Positions 33,855 to 42,237 of a DNA stretch of 64,000 nt are shown here, piece after piece; positions within the stretch are counted from its first letter, which is position 1; the number at the start of each line of letters is the position of its first letter. Source of the stretch: Kribbella sp. VKM Ac-2569 (lineage in GTDB: Bacteria > Actinomycetota > Actinomycetes > Propionibacteriales > Kribbellaceae). The notes under the pieces are model-generated. The model saw only the letters and a program-made list of their open reading frames with translations. It did no database searches and was not told the DNA's origin. The stretch covers positions 186,001-250,000 of the forward strand of contig NZ_SGXJ01000003.1 in assembly GCF_004216905.1 (NCBI RefSeq), in the 5' to 3' direction. The translations under genes and the position numbers were made by a program.

Positions 33855-35187
33855 GGCTCCAGAGATCTTCCGGACCGAGTGCCTGCACGTGGTACTTGCC
33901 GAGAGCGCTGACGAGGAACTGCAACTCCAGTGCGAGGCACTCGACGAGGTTGACGAGGCCGTGGTCGGGGTCGGTGTCCACCGCGAGGAGCGCGGCCCGG
34001 CCCAGGCCCGCCGCGTTCGCGCCGAGGGCCAGGCACTTGGCGACCCGCGCGCCCTCCCACATCCGGCCGGACACCAGCAGACAGGACGGGTCGGAGGGTG
34101 CTCGGTCGCGCCCGATCCGCAGCAGGCACTCGCCCAAGGGAAGCCCGACATGGCGGAGGAAGACCTGCGGAGCCCAGCCTGTCCCCGCCTCGGCGCCGTC
34201 GACGGACACCGCGTCCGCACCGGCCGCCCAGGCCACCTGCGCGGCCGCCGAAACGTCCCGCGCGGGTGGCAGTTTCACCCACACTCTGGCCCGTGGATAG
34301 TTGTTGCGCATCAGGCGGATCTGTTGCCGCAGGATCTCCTCGGTGAAGGTGCCAGGGCTGCTGCTGCGTAGTACCCGGTCGCCGCCGAAGACCGGGTCGA
34401 GGAGGTACGCACCGGCCAACCGTTCGGCGGCCTCCGCCCCCACCAGCGTCATACCGCCCAGCCCGGGTTTGGCGCCCTGCCCGACCTTGAGTTCGAACGC
34501 GAGCCGCCCGGACTCCAGCAGCGGCAGGACGTTCGGATCGCTGTACACGAGGTTCCATACCTCGGCGTCGGCGTCTTCGGTGCTCTGCTGGACGACGACG
34601 CCGCCGTACCCGTCCAGCGCCTCGCTTTGGTACGCGCGGATCCGGCCGAGCAGCGAGCGTTCCGCATCGGCCTCGAGCCGTCCGTAACTGTTGACCGGCA
34701 TCACGTTCTCGCCGATGACCATCGGGATACCGAGGCGTCCGGCCTGGCGGCCGGCGGCCAGGCCGAGTGCGACGCTCGCCGCCTCCGTCGAGCCGAACGC
34801 CGAGACGTACGTCGGCACCGCGGACCGGAACCCGCCGATCGTCGTCTCCAGCCGGACGTCGCGGTACACCGGCTCCCGGGCCAGTTCGACGAGCTGTGCC
34901 AGCCGCTGCGGCACGAAGACCGGCGGCACCAGTCGCAGGCGGTCGAGGTGATCGTCCGCCGGAACAGAACAGTCGGCGCCGAACAGTACTTGCCCGTAGT
35001 CGTCCGTGGACGGGAACGCGTCGGCGGCTCCGGCCCGGGCACGGCGGCGGATCGCTGCTTCGGGGAACCCCTCGGCGTACAGGATGCCCTCCTTCGGTCG
35101 GCTTCTGACCGGAAGAGGCGTCGCCGGTACGACGAAAATACGGATCCGTGGGGCATTGGCCCCCGGCGGCGTCTCAGTGCGTGTCAT
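33805..35187 (-). CDS. FMN-dependent glutamate-synthase-like domain protein lacking Fe-S cysteines
   Basis: A 460-residue protein corresponding to the FMN/synthase barrel of glutamate synthase. The key pieces are GQGAKPGLGGM, VWVKLPPARDVSAAAQ, VSVDGAEAGTGWAPQV and the FMN-phosphate area SGRMWEGARVAKCLALGANAAGLGR. Canonical enzymes then carry a cysteine cluster for 3Fe-4S; here that stretch reads AVDTDPDHGLVNL, with no cysteines. There is no glutaminase domain. It may be an FMN enzyme acting on an imine or a 2-oxo acid plus amine. The ATG at 35187 is the likely start; the frame above it is antisense to the permease. Confidence 0.82.
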   Translation of the reverse strand: MTRTETPPGANAPRIRIFVVPATPLPVRSRPKEGILYAEGFPEAAIRRRARAGAADAFPSTDDYGQVLFGADCSVPADDHLDRLRLVPPVFVPQRLAQLVELAREPVYRDVRLETTIGGFRSAVPTYVSAFGSTEAASVALGLAAGRQAGRLGIPMVIGENVMPVNSYGRLEADAERSLLGRIRAYQSEALDGYGGVVVQQSTEDADAEVWNLVYSDPNVLPLLESGRLAFELKVGQGAKPGLGGMTLVGAEAAERLAGAYLLDPVFGGDRVLRSSSPGTFTEEILRQQIRLMRNNYPRARVWVKLPPARDVSAAAQVAWAAGADAVSVDGAEAGTGWAPQVFLRHVGLPLGECLLRIGRDRAPSDPSCLLVSGRMWEGARVAKCLALGANAAGLGRAALLAVDTDPDHGLVNLVECLALELQFLVSALGKYHVQALGPEDLWSPTPASSWATGIGSGPA

Positions 35188-35223
35188 GGCGCGTGGCCGA
35201 ACGGAGCTGAGTGGGGAGACTCC

Positions 35224-35240
35224 CTGCCCGACCCGGGCAG
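35224..35240. repeat. Inverted repeat in the leader of the FMN-protein gene
   Basis: A perfect 7-3-7 inverted repeat (CTGCCCG-ACC-CGGGCAG) in the 155-base gap between the permease stop and the FMN-protein start. It may be a weak terminator, an attenuator or an operator. The gap otherwise holds nothing recognisable. Confidence 0.5.
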
Positions 35241-35342
35241 ACCCCAAGCGCGGGGAAACAAAGTTGCACATCGCGACGATTTCTCTCCCCGCCACGACAG
35301 CCACCACAGCGCCCCGGTATCGCTCGACGCCGTCTGGACCCT

Positions 35343-36629
35343 CTACGGACGGCGCTGAACGCGTGGGCGGGACAGCTTCAGGTAGAGCAGCGCGGCGACG
35401 CTGACGAGCGCCGGCCAGAGCAGGTAGACCCCGGCCATCAGGAGCAGAACTACGACGGCTCCCTGCGCGACGAGCGCGGCGAGACGCGCCCGGCTGCGTC
35501 GCGGCAGCAACTTGACTGCCGCTGCGACGCCGACGGCGTACACGGTCACGAACAGCCCGGTGGTGAGCAGGACCAGCGACTGCGGCTCGAGTCCTGCCAC
35601 CACGACGACGACGGCAGTCACTATCGACAGTGCGCTGAGTACGGCGAGACTGCGTCGTGGCACCACGCCCGCAGAGCTGCCACGGGCCAGCCAGGCAGGG
35701 AGAGCGCCGTCGCGGGCAAGGGCTGCGCCGAGCTTGGATGCGCCCGCGTAGTACGCGTTCATCGCACCGAAGGTCAGGAGGAGTGCAGCCGCCGCGGCCA
35801 GCACCCGGGCGTTGCCGCCAAGGCCGATCGCGAGCAGATCGCCAAGTGGCGCGTCGGTGTGGGCGGCCTGCGGGCCTAGCACCGTGATGGTGGCGAAGGC
35901 GACACTGAGGTAGATCACGCCGACCACGATCACCGCGATGGCAGTCGCCCGCGGTACGTCGCGGGCCGGGCGGCGGAACTCGGCGGTGAGGTAGGTGACC
36001 GTTTCCCAGCCGACGAAGCTCCAGACCAGGAGCGCGGCGGCGGGGCCGATCGCCTGCCAACCGTGCGGCGCGAACGGCTGCAGATTGGACAGGTCGGCGT
36101 GCGGCAGCGAGAGCGCAACTGCGAGGCACAGGAAGAGTGTCAGCAGCCCGGCGAGGCACATCTGGACCCGTCCGGTCACCTCGATACCGAAGGCGTTGGC
36201 AGCCGGCACGACCGCCAGGAGCGCCAGCATGGTCGCGAAGACGACGCTCTGCTCGCCGCCGAGCGCTGCTTCGACGTAGCCGCCTGCCCACAGCGCGGCG
36301 GCGGGACCGCCGACCGGGACGGAAAGGTAGAAACACCAGCCGACGATCGCCGCAGCCCGCTCGCCGAAGGCCAGTCGCGCGTACGTCGCGATGCCACCCG
36401 AGTCCGGATAGCGCGCACCGAGCGCGGCGAAGGTGGCTGCGAGTGGAGCGGATACCACTGCAAGGCCCAACCACGCCAGCAACGACGCGGGGCCTGCCAC
36501 CTCGGCAGCGAGCGCGGGCAACGCGATGACGCCGGTCGCCAGTACGGCTCCGATGTACAACGCCGTACCTTGCCCGAGACTCAGCCTGCCGGTTTCTGTC
36601 ACGCGCGACATCTTCGCTGGAACCGGCAT
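35343..36629 (-). CDS. APC-family amino-acid permease
   Basis: A 428-residue transporter with twelve predicted helices of the amino acid-polyamine-organocation superfamily. The first helix pair (GQGTALYIGAVLATGVIALP) and the LVWSFVGWETVTYLTAEFRRPARDVPRA segment are typical. The start ATG at 36629 shares a base with the stop of the preceding gene (TGATG), a coupling arrangement; an internal ATG at 36611 lacks a ribosome-binding site. Inside the cluster it could import a precursor amino acid or export the product. Confidence 0.87.
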   Translation of the reverse strand: MPVPAKMSRVTETGRLSLGQGTALYIGAVLATGVIALPALAAEVAGPASLLAWLGLAVVSAPLAATFAALGARYPDSGGIATYARLAFGERAAAIVGWCFYLSVPVGGPAAALWAGGYVEAALGGEQSVVFATMLALLAVVPAANAFGIEVTGRVQMCLAGLLTLFLCLAVALSLPHADLSNLQPFAPHGWQAIGPAAALLVWSFVGWETVTYLTAEFRRPARDVPRATAIAVIVVGVIYLSVAFATITVLGPQAAHTDAPLGDLLAIGLGGNARVLAAAAALLLTFGAMNAYYAGASKLGAALARDGALPAWLARGSSAGVVPRRSLAVLSALSIVTAVVVVVAGLEPQSLVLLTTGLFVTVYAVGVAAAVKLLPRRSRARLAALVAQGAVVVLLLMAGVYLLWPALVSVAALLYLKLSRPRVQRRP

Positions 36630-37636
36630 CAGGGTGAAGCGATGCCGGGTACCTTCGGAAAGGCGCTCGCCTGCCAGACCGAGTCCAGCCCGGCGACGTA
36701 CCGGGTGAACCGCTCGAGACCGAGCCCGAAGCCGGCGCTGGGCGGTACGCCGTCCTTCAGCATCTGTAGGTACCACGCGTACTTCGCCGGGTTCTCCGCC
36801 GTCTCGCGCATCCTCGCGATGATCGTGGCGTAGTCCTGCTCGCGTTCGCTGCCGCTGCACAGCTCGCCGTACCCCTCGGCGGCGATCAGGTCGAAGTTCC
36901 GCAGCATGCCGGGCTGATCCTTGGACTCCCGGTCGTAGAAACCGCGCGATCCCTTCGGATAGTCGGTGACGAAGAACGGACGGCTCGCCTTCGCCGACAG
37001 CTTCGCCTCGCCCGCCCAGTCGAGCTCGGCATCCGGGCTCTGGTCGTGACCGGTCGCCCGCAGGTCGGCGACCGCGTCGGCGTGTGTCCGGCGCCCGAAC
37101 GGTGCGCTGAGCAACTCGGCGAACTCGGAGGTGTCCCGGCCAAGGGTCTCGAACTCGTGGGGGAGTTCCGCCACCACCTGTCGTACGACGTGACGGACCA
37201 GGTCCTCCGCCGTCGCCATGGCGTCGTCCCTGGACGCATCCGCCATCTCGATGTCGATCTGGTGGAACTCGGCCAGGTGCCTGCTGGTCGACGCGGTCTC
37301 GAGCGGTTCCAGCCGGACGTTCGGCGCGATGAAGAAGATCTTCTCGAATGAGGTCAGGGCGGCTTGCTTGTAGAGGATCGCGCTGGTCATCAGCTTGTAG
37401 CGGTGACCGTAGTAGTCCACATCGACCTGCTTGGCCCCGCGCGCGCCCGGGTCGGTGACCGGGCCGATCACCGGCGGCAGCAACTCGATGAACCCGCGGG
37501 CGCCGAGGAGTTCCCGGGCTGCGGCGAGCATCCGGTGCTGGATCTTGAGGACCGACCGGGTGACGGGTGAGGTGAGGTGTTCACGCGGACTGGCGGGCAG
37601 CCGGGCTTCGGTTTCCGGGATCCGGGTCTCGGTCAT
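36629..37636 (-). CDS. Class II aaRS-like asparagine synthetase (archaeal AS-AR type)
   Basis: A 335-residue stand-alone catalytic core related to aspartyl/asparaginyl-tRNA synthetases, without the anticodon-binding OB domain. Class II motif 2 lies in VRLEPLETASTSRHLAEFHQ and motif 3 in GFGLGLERF; TDYPKGSRGFYDRE and ELCSGSEREQDY are active-site parts. The archaeal asparagine synthetase built this way amidates aspartate through aspartyl-adenylate and ammonia. Here it directly follows the glutamate mutase genes, suggesting methylaspartate as substrate. The ATG at 37636 has a GGGAG site and overlaps the mutase gene by 56 bases. Confidence 0.8.
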   Translation of the reverse strand: MTETRIPETEARLPASPREHLTSPVTRSVLKIQHRMLAAARELLGARGFIELLPPVIGPVTDPGARGAKQVDVDYYGHRYKLMTSAILYKQAALTSFEKIFFIAPNVRLEPLETASTSRHLAEFHQIDIEMADASRDDAMATAEDLVRHVVRQVVAELPHEFETLGRDTSEFAELLSAPFGRRTHADAVADLRATGHDQSPDAELDWAGEAKLSAKASRPFFVTDYPKGSRGFYDRESKDQPGMLRNFDLIAAEGYGELCSGSEREQDYATIIARMRETAENPAKYAWYLQMLKDGVPPSAGFGLGLERFTRYVAGLDSVWQASAFPKVPGIASP

Positions 37637-38939
37637 CTCCTGTGCTCCCTGATGAGTCGTCCGATACTGCTTGGAACTCCTGCTCGAGGCTCGCGTTGTC
37701 GAACGTCCGTTCCACGTACGACAGCGAGGCCAGCAGCCCGGCCGCCGTCAGCTTCGCGGTGTCGGTCGGCCCGACCACACCGCGGATCGGCAACGACCCG
37801 ATCGACGACCACTGCAGCCGCCCGGTGCTGTCGAGGTAGCTGCGGGCCCGGCCGGCGTTGTCCGGATGCAGGCAGTACGGCACGTCGAGGTAGCCACGCC
37901 GGAACGCAGTGGCCAGTGCCGCGCCGAGATTCGGACCGAGGTCGAGCACTGCCTCGATCAAGGCGCTCGCCTCGGCGTGGATGCCGGTGTCGACGGGATC
38001 GCCGGCGATCGTGAGGCACCCTTCGGCGGCCAGCGCCGCGGTCTCCAAAGCGGCGACGTTCTCGGCGAACGTGGGAATTCGGTAGCCCTCGGCAACTGTC
38101 TTCACGATCAGCCGGGCCGCACCGGCCCGGACCGCCAGCCGGGCCGCTTCCTCAAGAAGTCCGGTGGCACCGTCAGGCGTCCGCGGATACACACCCATGT
38201 ACGTGTAGACGACGATGTGCCAGTCGACGTCCGGCAGCCACTGCGTGGCCAGCCGGCGCAACGCGAGCAGCGCTTCCGTGTCCTGATCCGAATTGGTCTG
38301 CTGGGCGTAGCTCAGCGAGACGCTGCGGATTCCGTGCTGCCGGAAGAACAGGCACTCGAGCACGCTCAACGCGACCAGGAGACCGGGCGGGCAGAGCTGA
38401 CCCATCATGCAGCCGCCGAAGCTTTCGACGTGCGGGTCGGTGCCGGTCGATCTGACCTCCGCCAGCAGGTCACAGCTGCGGGCCCAGTTCGGGATCGAGT
38501 CCTCCAGCGGCATCCGGCTGTAGGGCAGGCAGTAGGAGACCGGCCCGCCCTCGGTCGCGTGCAGCCCGGCCTGGATCAGCGCGGCCACGATCGGCTCGGG
38601 ACAGGGCGAACCGTGCCGGATCTGCACGGGGAAGTCCGGCCCGGCGACACCGTCCAGCACCGATCGGGTGACGGCTGGGTCGTGCGCGACGATGGGGTAC
38701 CCGTTGAGCTCGATCCCGGCCGCGAGCGCGGCGCGCGCGTTCGCGTTGTCACCCATCCGCGTGTAGCTGTCGAGCGTGATCGTGCCGACCGCGGTCGCCG
38801 TCGCCTTCCGGGTGGCCAGGAGCCCGATCCGCATCGCGGCGGGGTCGCTGACACCCATCCGCGGTTGCACCACGAGCTTGCCCGCACGGTGCGCCCGGGC
38901 AACGAAGTCACCGAACGAGCCGGTACCCGGGACGCTCAC
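37581..38939 (-). CDS. glmE: Glutamate mutase (methylaspartate mutase) E subunit
   Basis: A 452-residue TIM-barrel catalytic subunit of coenzyme-B12-dependent glutamate mutase, which interconverts L-glutamate and threo-3-methyl-L-aspartate by a radical carbon-skeleton rearrangement. Family segments are clear: TAVGTITLDSYTRMGDN, ELNGYPIVAHDP, IRHGSPCPEPI, SFGGCMMGQLCPPGLLVA and SVSLSYAQQTN. The GTG start at 38939 overlaps the S-subunit stop by 4 bases (GTGA), which fixes it. The barrel is complete, with a short disordered tail that overlaps the next gene. Confidence 0.9.
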   Translation of the reverse strand: MSVPGTGSFGDFVARAHRAGKLVVQPRMGVSDPAAMRIGLLATRKATATAVGTITLDSYTRMGDNANARAALAAGIELNGYPIVAHDPAVTRSVLDGVAGPDFPVQIRHGSPCPEPIVAALIQAGLHATEGGPVSYCLPYSRMPLEDSIPNWARSCDLLAEVRSTGTDPHVESFGGCMMGQLCPPGLLVALSVLECLFFRQHGIRSVSLSYAQQTNSDQDTEALLALRRLATQWLPDVDWHIVVYTYMGVYPRTPDGATGLLEEAARLAVRAGAARLIVKTVAEGYRIPTFAENVAALETAALAAEGCLTIAGDPVDTGIHAEASALIEAVLDLGPNLGAALATAFRRGYLDVPYCLHPDNAGRARSYLDSTGRLQWSSIGSLPIRGVVGPTDTAKLTAAGLLASLSYVERTFDNASLEQEFQAVSDDSSGSTGDDRDPDPGNRSPAARQSA

Positions 38940-39388
38940 GAAGCCTGGCCGATGGCGAGCCGACCGATGTACGACTGGAAGGCGGCCAGCCCGGTGCCGT
39001 CCTCGAAGACCGCGCCGTACCCTGCCGCTGTCAGTTGAGCCCGGCTGCGGTCGCAGCCCGGCCCGGCGATCCCCAGCTTCCCGCCGATCACCATCGGAGT
39101 GCCGACCAGTTCCGCGTGGCTCCGGACCTGACGGATCAGCCGCAGGCCGTCGTGGAAGCCGTGTCCGTTGACACTGCTGACCACGATCAGATCCGGCCGC
39201 AGCCGCAGGCACTTGGAGACCATCAGCTCGTCCGGAACGCAGGCGCCGAGGTTGTGCACCTGATGGCCGAGCTCCTCGAGAACCAGTTGCAGGACGACCA
39301 GATTCCAGGTGTGCGAGTCCGACGACACGCTGGTCAGCACCACGGACAATCCGTCGGCGCTGACCTCCTTGCCCGCGGCGTGATCCAT
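38936..39388 (-). CDS. glmS: Glutamate mutase S subunit, cobalamin-binding
   Basis: A 150-residue Rossmann-fold B12-binding subunit. The cobalamin motif DxHxxG appears as D24-S-H26-T-W-N29, with the lower-axial histidine kept and the glycine changed to Asn; VVSSVNGHG and IGGKLGIAG are the other B12-contact loops. It delivers adenosylcobalamin to the E subunit encoded immediately downstream. An ATG at 39388 begins the gene 45 bases after the small upstream gene. Confidence 0.88.
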   Translation of the reverse strand: MDHAAGKEVSADGLSVVLTSVSSDSHTWNLVVLQLVLEELGHQVHNLGACVPDELMVSKCLRLRPDLIVVSSVNGHGFHDGLRLIRQVRSHAELVGTPMVIGGKLGIAGPGCDRSRAQLTAAGYGAVFEDGTGLAAFQSYIGRLAIGQAS

Positions 39389-39433
39389 GACATGCAGAGT
39401 GCGGATCGACAGTGGTCTGATACATCCGGCCGA

Positions 39434-39775
39434 TCAGCCGGGGGCGATCTCATCGAGCTCGGACACCCCGGTAGCGGCCTGCGGACCGTACCGCTCCCAT
39501 CGTTCGTGCAACCGGATCCGGCCGTCAGGCAGCAACTCGGGGGTGCTCTCGCAGTGCCCTGCGACCAGTGCGCCGTCGGCGAGCACCATGGTGTAGCTGA
39601 ACTCCAGTGTGTCGTCTGGCCGGCACACGCCGGTGAGCGCACCGCGCCGGACACGACCACCGCTGAAGTCTGCCCAGAGCAGGTCGCCGCGCTGCCGGTA
39701 CGACGCGACCGTGACGTCGTTGCCTTCCGCATGATGTCCGGCGGGGGAGAACCTCCTGCCGTCGTAGTCGATCAT
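39434..39775 (-). CDS. Small conserved beta-rich protein (often mislabelled N-acetylglutamate synthase)
   Basis: A 113-residue protein starting MIDYDGRRFSPAG and ending with ESTPELLPDGRIRLHERWE, a pattern shared with a family of roughly 110-residue bacterial proteins that databases sometimes call N-acetylglutamate synthase without evidence. The repeated beta-strand pattern suggests a small barrel. The ATG at 39775 overlaps the stop of the DDAH-like gene by 4 bases, which shows coupling. A binding or accessory role for the neighbouring pentein is possible; function unknown. Confidence 0.65.
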   Translation of the reverse strand: MIDYDGRRFSPAGHHAEGNDVTVASYRQRGDLLWADFSGGRVRRGALTGVCRPDDTLEFSYTMVLADGALVAGHCESTPELLPDGRIRLHERWERYGPQAATGVSELDEIAPG

Positions 39776-40650
39776 CGGCCACCTGCCGGACCGTGCAGTT
39801 CCAACGTGCAGCACTTGACTCCACCACCGGCCCGCAGGAGTTCGGACACGTCCATGCCGATCGGGAGGAAGCCGGCCTCTCGCAGCTTCGCGACCAGGTC
39901 GGTGGAACCTGCCGGCATCAGGACATGGAGGCCGTCGGACACCGCGTTCAGGGCGAACACAGCGGCATCTTCGGCGGTCGCGATGATCGCCGACGGGAAG
40001 AGCTCGCGCAGGATCGCCTGACTCCCCGACGTGAAGGCGCCGGGGTAGTACATCACCGTCTCGTCGTCCAGGACGGCCAGTGCGGTGTCCAGGTGGTAGT
40101 ACCGGTCGTCGACGAGGGTCAGGCCGATCACCGGGCGGTCGAAGTACTGCTCACTCTCGAGGTGGGCCCGGCGGTCGGTGCGGAACCCGCTGCCGGCCAG
40201 CAACCAGGACCCGGCGGACAGGTAGTCGCCTTCGCCCTCGTTGGCCGTCGAGGCCTGCTGGACGTGCAGACCGCGACTGGCAAACCATTCCAGGTACGAC
40301 GCCGACTCTGCGTCCCGCTCTGCATGGCGGAAGCGGGCCACGAGCACGCGGTCGCCCCAGACGGTGGCGCCGTTCGCGGCGAACACCATGTCCGGCAGCC
40401 CGGGCACCGGTGGAATCACGTCCACGGTGTGCCCCAGGTCGACCAGTTGGTCGTGGATCCGCTGCCACTGCGCCGCCGCGATCGGCTGGTCGGTCGGCTT
40501 GGCGGGATTCATCCACGGGTTGATCGAGTAGGTCACGTCGAAGTGGGTGGGCGGGCACATCAGGTACCGGCGATGGGTGCTCCGCCGGATCGCGGCGTGG
40601 GACGGTACGTCGGTGGTGGTCGGCGTACCGACCTCGGAGATGAGTTCCAT
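39772..40650 (-). CDS. DDAH/amidinotransferase-like pentein-fold enzyme
   Basis: A 292-residue enzyme of the guanidino-group-modifying pentein superfamily, closest in pattern to dimethylarginine dimethylaminohydrolase. The N-terminal MCPPTHFDVTYSINPWM, the catalytic-His region YYHLDTALAVL and the nucleophilic cysteine in GGGVKCCTLELHG are all present. Relatives hydrolyse or transfer guanidino groups of arginine derivatives, giving citrulline or ornithine. Here it could make ornithine or citrulline as precursor or remove an amidine. It starts the leftward operon that runs to the FMN protein; no ribosome-binding site is obvious. Confidence 0.82.
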   Translation of the reverse strand: MELISEVGTPTTTDVPSHAAIRRSTHRRYLMCPPTHFDVTYSINPWMNPAKPTDQPIAAAQWQRIHDQLVDLGHTVDVIPPVPGLPDMVFAANGATVWGDRVLVARFRHAERDAESASYLEWFASRGLHVQQASTANEGEGDYLSAGSWLLAGSGFRTDRRAHLESEQYFDRPVIGLTLVDDRYYHLDTALAVLDDETVMYYPGAFTSGSQAILRELFPSAIIATAEDAAVFALNAVSDGLHVLMPAGSTDLVAKLREAGFLPIGMDVSELLRAGGGVKCCTLELHGPAGGR

Positions 40651-40775
40651 GCCGACAAGAGCGCGCGGGAGCCGCGATCAGATACCCGCGCCTGCCGGTG
40701 TATTTCCGCGCGCCGGTGCCGGTCTCTGTCCGAGCAGGAGCGCTCTGTTCCGTCTTGACCCCGGAGGTCCCGAAG

Positions 40776-42191
40776 ATGCTGAACGGCCTGAGCCGAACTG
40801 AACTCACTGCCCAGTACCTGGACGAGATCAAGCGCCGCGGGATCTCCGCCGCCGAACTCGTGAGCACCCACCCCGAGTCGATCGGATTGCAGTCGGTGTA
40901 CGGCGGCCGGTACCTGGCGCGGCCGCTGTTCCTCGGCGCCGACGAGTGTGACCAGCTGGCGAACGACATCCTGACCATGCACGCTGCCCTGACCAGCCTG
41001 CCCGACAAGTTGTACGGCGGTGACCTGGCGGCGTTCGCCCGTTCGGTCGGAATGACCGACGTACAGGTCTCGGCTGTGCTGCGCAGCCGCGGCGCGACGG
41101 TGACGAAGCAGAGTCGCGCCGACCTGTACCTGGACGAGAGCGGCTTCAAGCTGCTGGAGTTCAACATGGGCAGCGCGCTCGGCGGCATCGACCAGTCCGA
41201 CATGGCTCGGGCGTTGCTGGATCAGCCGATCCTGGCGGAGTTCGCGCAGACGCATCGCCTGGCCTACGTGGACACGATGCGCGAACAGGTGAACAACATG
41301 TTCGCCGAAAGCGGGTTCGCGCACGACTCTCGCCCAGTGCTGGCCACCGTCGACTGGCCGAGCAGCTACGAGACCCTCGAGCCGTACATGCGGCACTTCG
41401 CGACGCGCCTGCAGGACATGGGAATCGACGCCCACGTCGGCCACATCGGGCAGCTCGAGGTTCGCGACGGCGGCGTCTGGCTCGGCGACGTGAAGGTCGA
41501 CATCATCCAGCGCCTCTTCATGCTGGAGGATCTGCTCGAGCACTCCGAGGCGTCGGCGATGATGGATCCGATCCTGGACGCCGCCGCCCGCGGCGAGGTG
41601 AAGATCTTCACTCCGCTGGACGCCGAGATGTTCGCCAGCAAGGGAGCTCTCGCGGTGCTGTCCGACGAGGCCAACCGCCAGTACTTCGACCAGCAGACGC
41701 TGACCAGCCTCGACCGGATCCTGCCCTGGACCCGGATGGTGCGCCCTGGCCCGGTGACGCTGGAGGACGGCACGCAGGTCGAGCTGCTCGACTATGTGCT
41801 CGGTCATCAGGCAGAACTGGTCCTCAAGCCGACCTCGCGGCACAGCGGGGAAGGGGTGCTGCTGGGTTGGCGCGCCGACACCGACGGGGAGCTGTGGGAG
41901 GAGCGAGTCCGGGAGGCACTCGACGGTCCGTGGGTCGTCCAACGCCGGATCCGGCCGGTGCCGGAGCTGTTCCCGATGCGGGACGGCGACCCGGCGCCGT
42001 GGATCGTGAACTGGGGTGTCTACACCGTCGTGAACGGGTTCGGTGGTGTGTACGCGCGCGCCCTGTCTGTCGAGTCCGACCTCGAGGTGGTTCGGCTGGA
42101 CGCCGGCGCGTCGGTCGGCTGCTGCCTGCATGTTCTGCCGGAGGACTCGGACGTCGAGCCGGGGTCCGCGCTTCCGGTCCGCAAGAACTGA
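40776..42191 (+). CDS. ATP-grasp ligase 2, glutathionylspermidine-synthase-like
   Basis: A 471-residue protein whose C-terminal half looks like an ATP-grasp fold: VLKPTSRHSGEGVLLGW for the nucleotide loop, WVVQRRIRPVPE and WIVNWGVYTVVNGFGGVYARAL for the later strands. The central FKLLEFNMGSALGGIDQSDM resembles the acid-binding part of larger ATP-grasp proteins of the glutathionylspermidine-synthase kind. The ATG at 40776 follows GGAGG at 8 bases; a longer frame reaches 40698. It would form an amide bond through an acyl phosphate. It is divergent from the DDAH-like gene and ends in a bidirectional terminator. Confidence 0.72.
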   Translation: MLNGLSRTELTAQYLDEIKRRGISAAELVSTHPESIGLQSVYGGRYLARPLFLGADECDQLANDILTMHAALTSLPDKLYGGDLAAFARSVGMTDVQVSAVLRSRGATVTKQSRADLYLDESGFKLLEFNMGSALGGIDQSDMARALLDQPILAEFAQTHRLAYVDTMREQVNNMFAESGFAHDSRPVLATVDWPSSYETLEPYMRHFATRLQDMGIDAHVGHIGQLEVRDGGVWLGDVKVDIIQRLFMLEDLLEHSEASAMMDPILDAAARGEVKIFTPLDAEMFASKGALAVLSDEANRQYFDQQTLTSLDRILPWTRMVRPGPVTLEDGTQVELLDYVLGHQAELVLKPTSRHSGEGVLLGWRADTDGELWEERVREALDGPWVVQRRIRPVPELFPMRDGDPAPWIVNWGVYTVVNGFGGVYARALSVESDLEVVRLDAGASVGCCLHVLPEDSDVEPGSALPVRKN

Positions 42192-42195
42192 AGAA

Positions 42196-42220
42196 GGGGC
42201 CGGTGCATCGCGCCGGCCCC
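42196..42220. terminator. Bidirectional terminator between ATP-grasp 2 and MFS genes
   Basis: An 11-base-pair stem (GGGGCCGGTGC with GCGCCGGCCCC, one G-T pair) and an ATC loop, in the 46-base gap between convergent genes. Confidence 0.78.
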
Positions 42221-42237
42221 ATTCAGAACGCAGATCC

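Noticed and set aside
33805..36474. A single 889-codon minus-strand gene
   Set aside because: Only the last 460 residues are a recognisable protein; the upstream part is a shadow of the permease gene. A good ATG exists at 35187.
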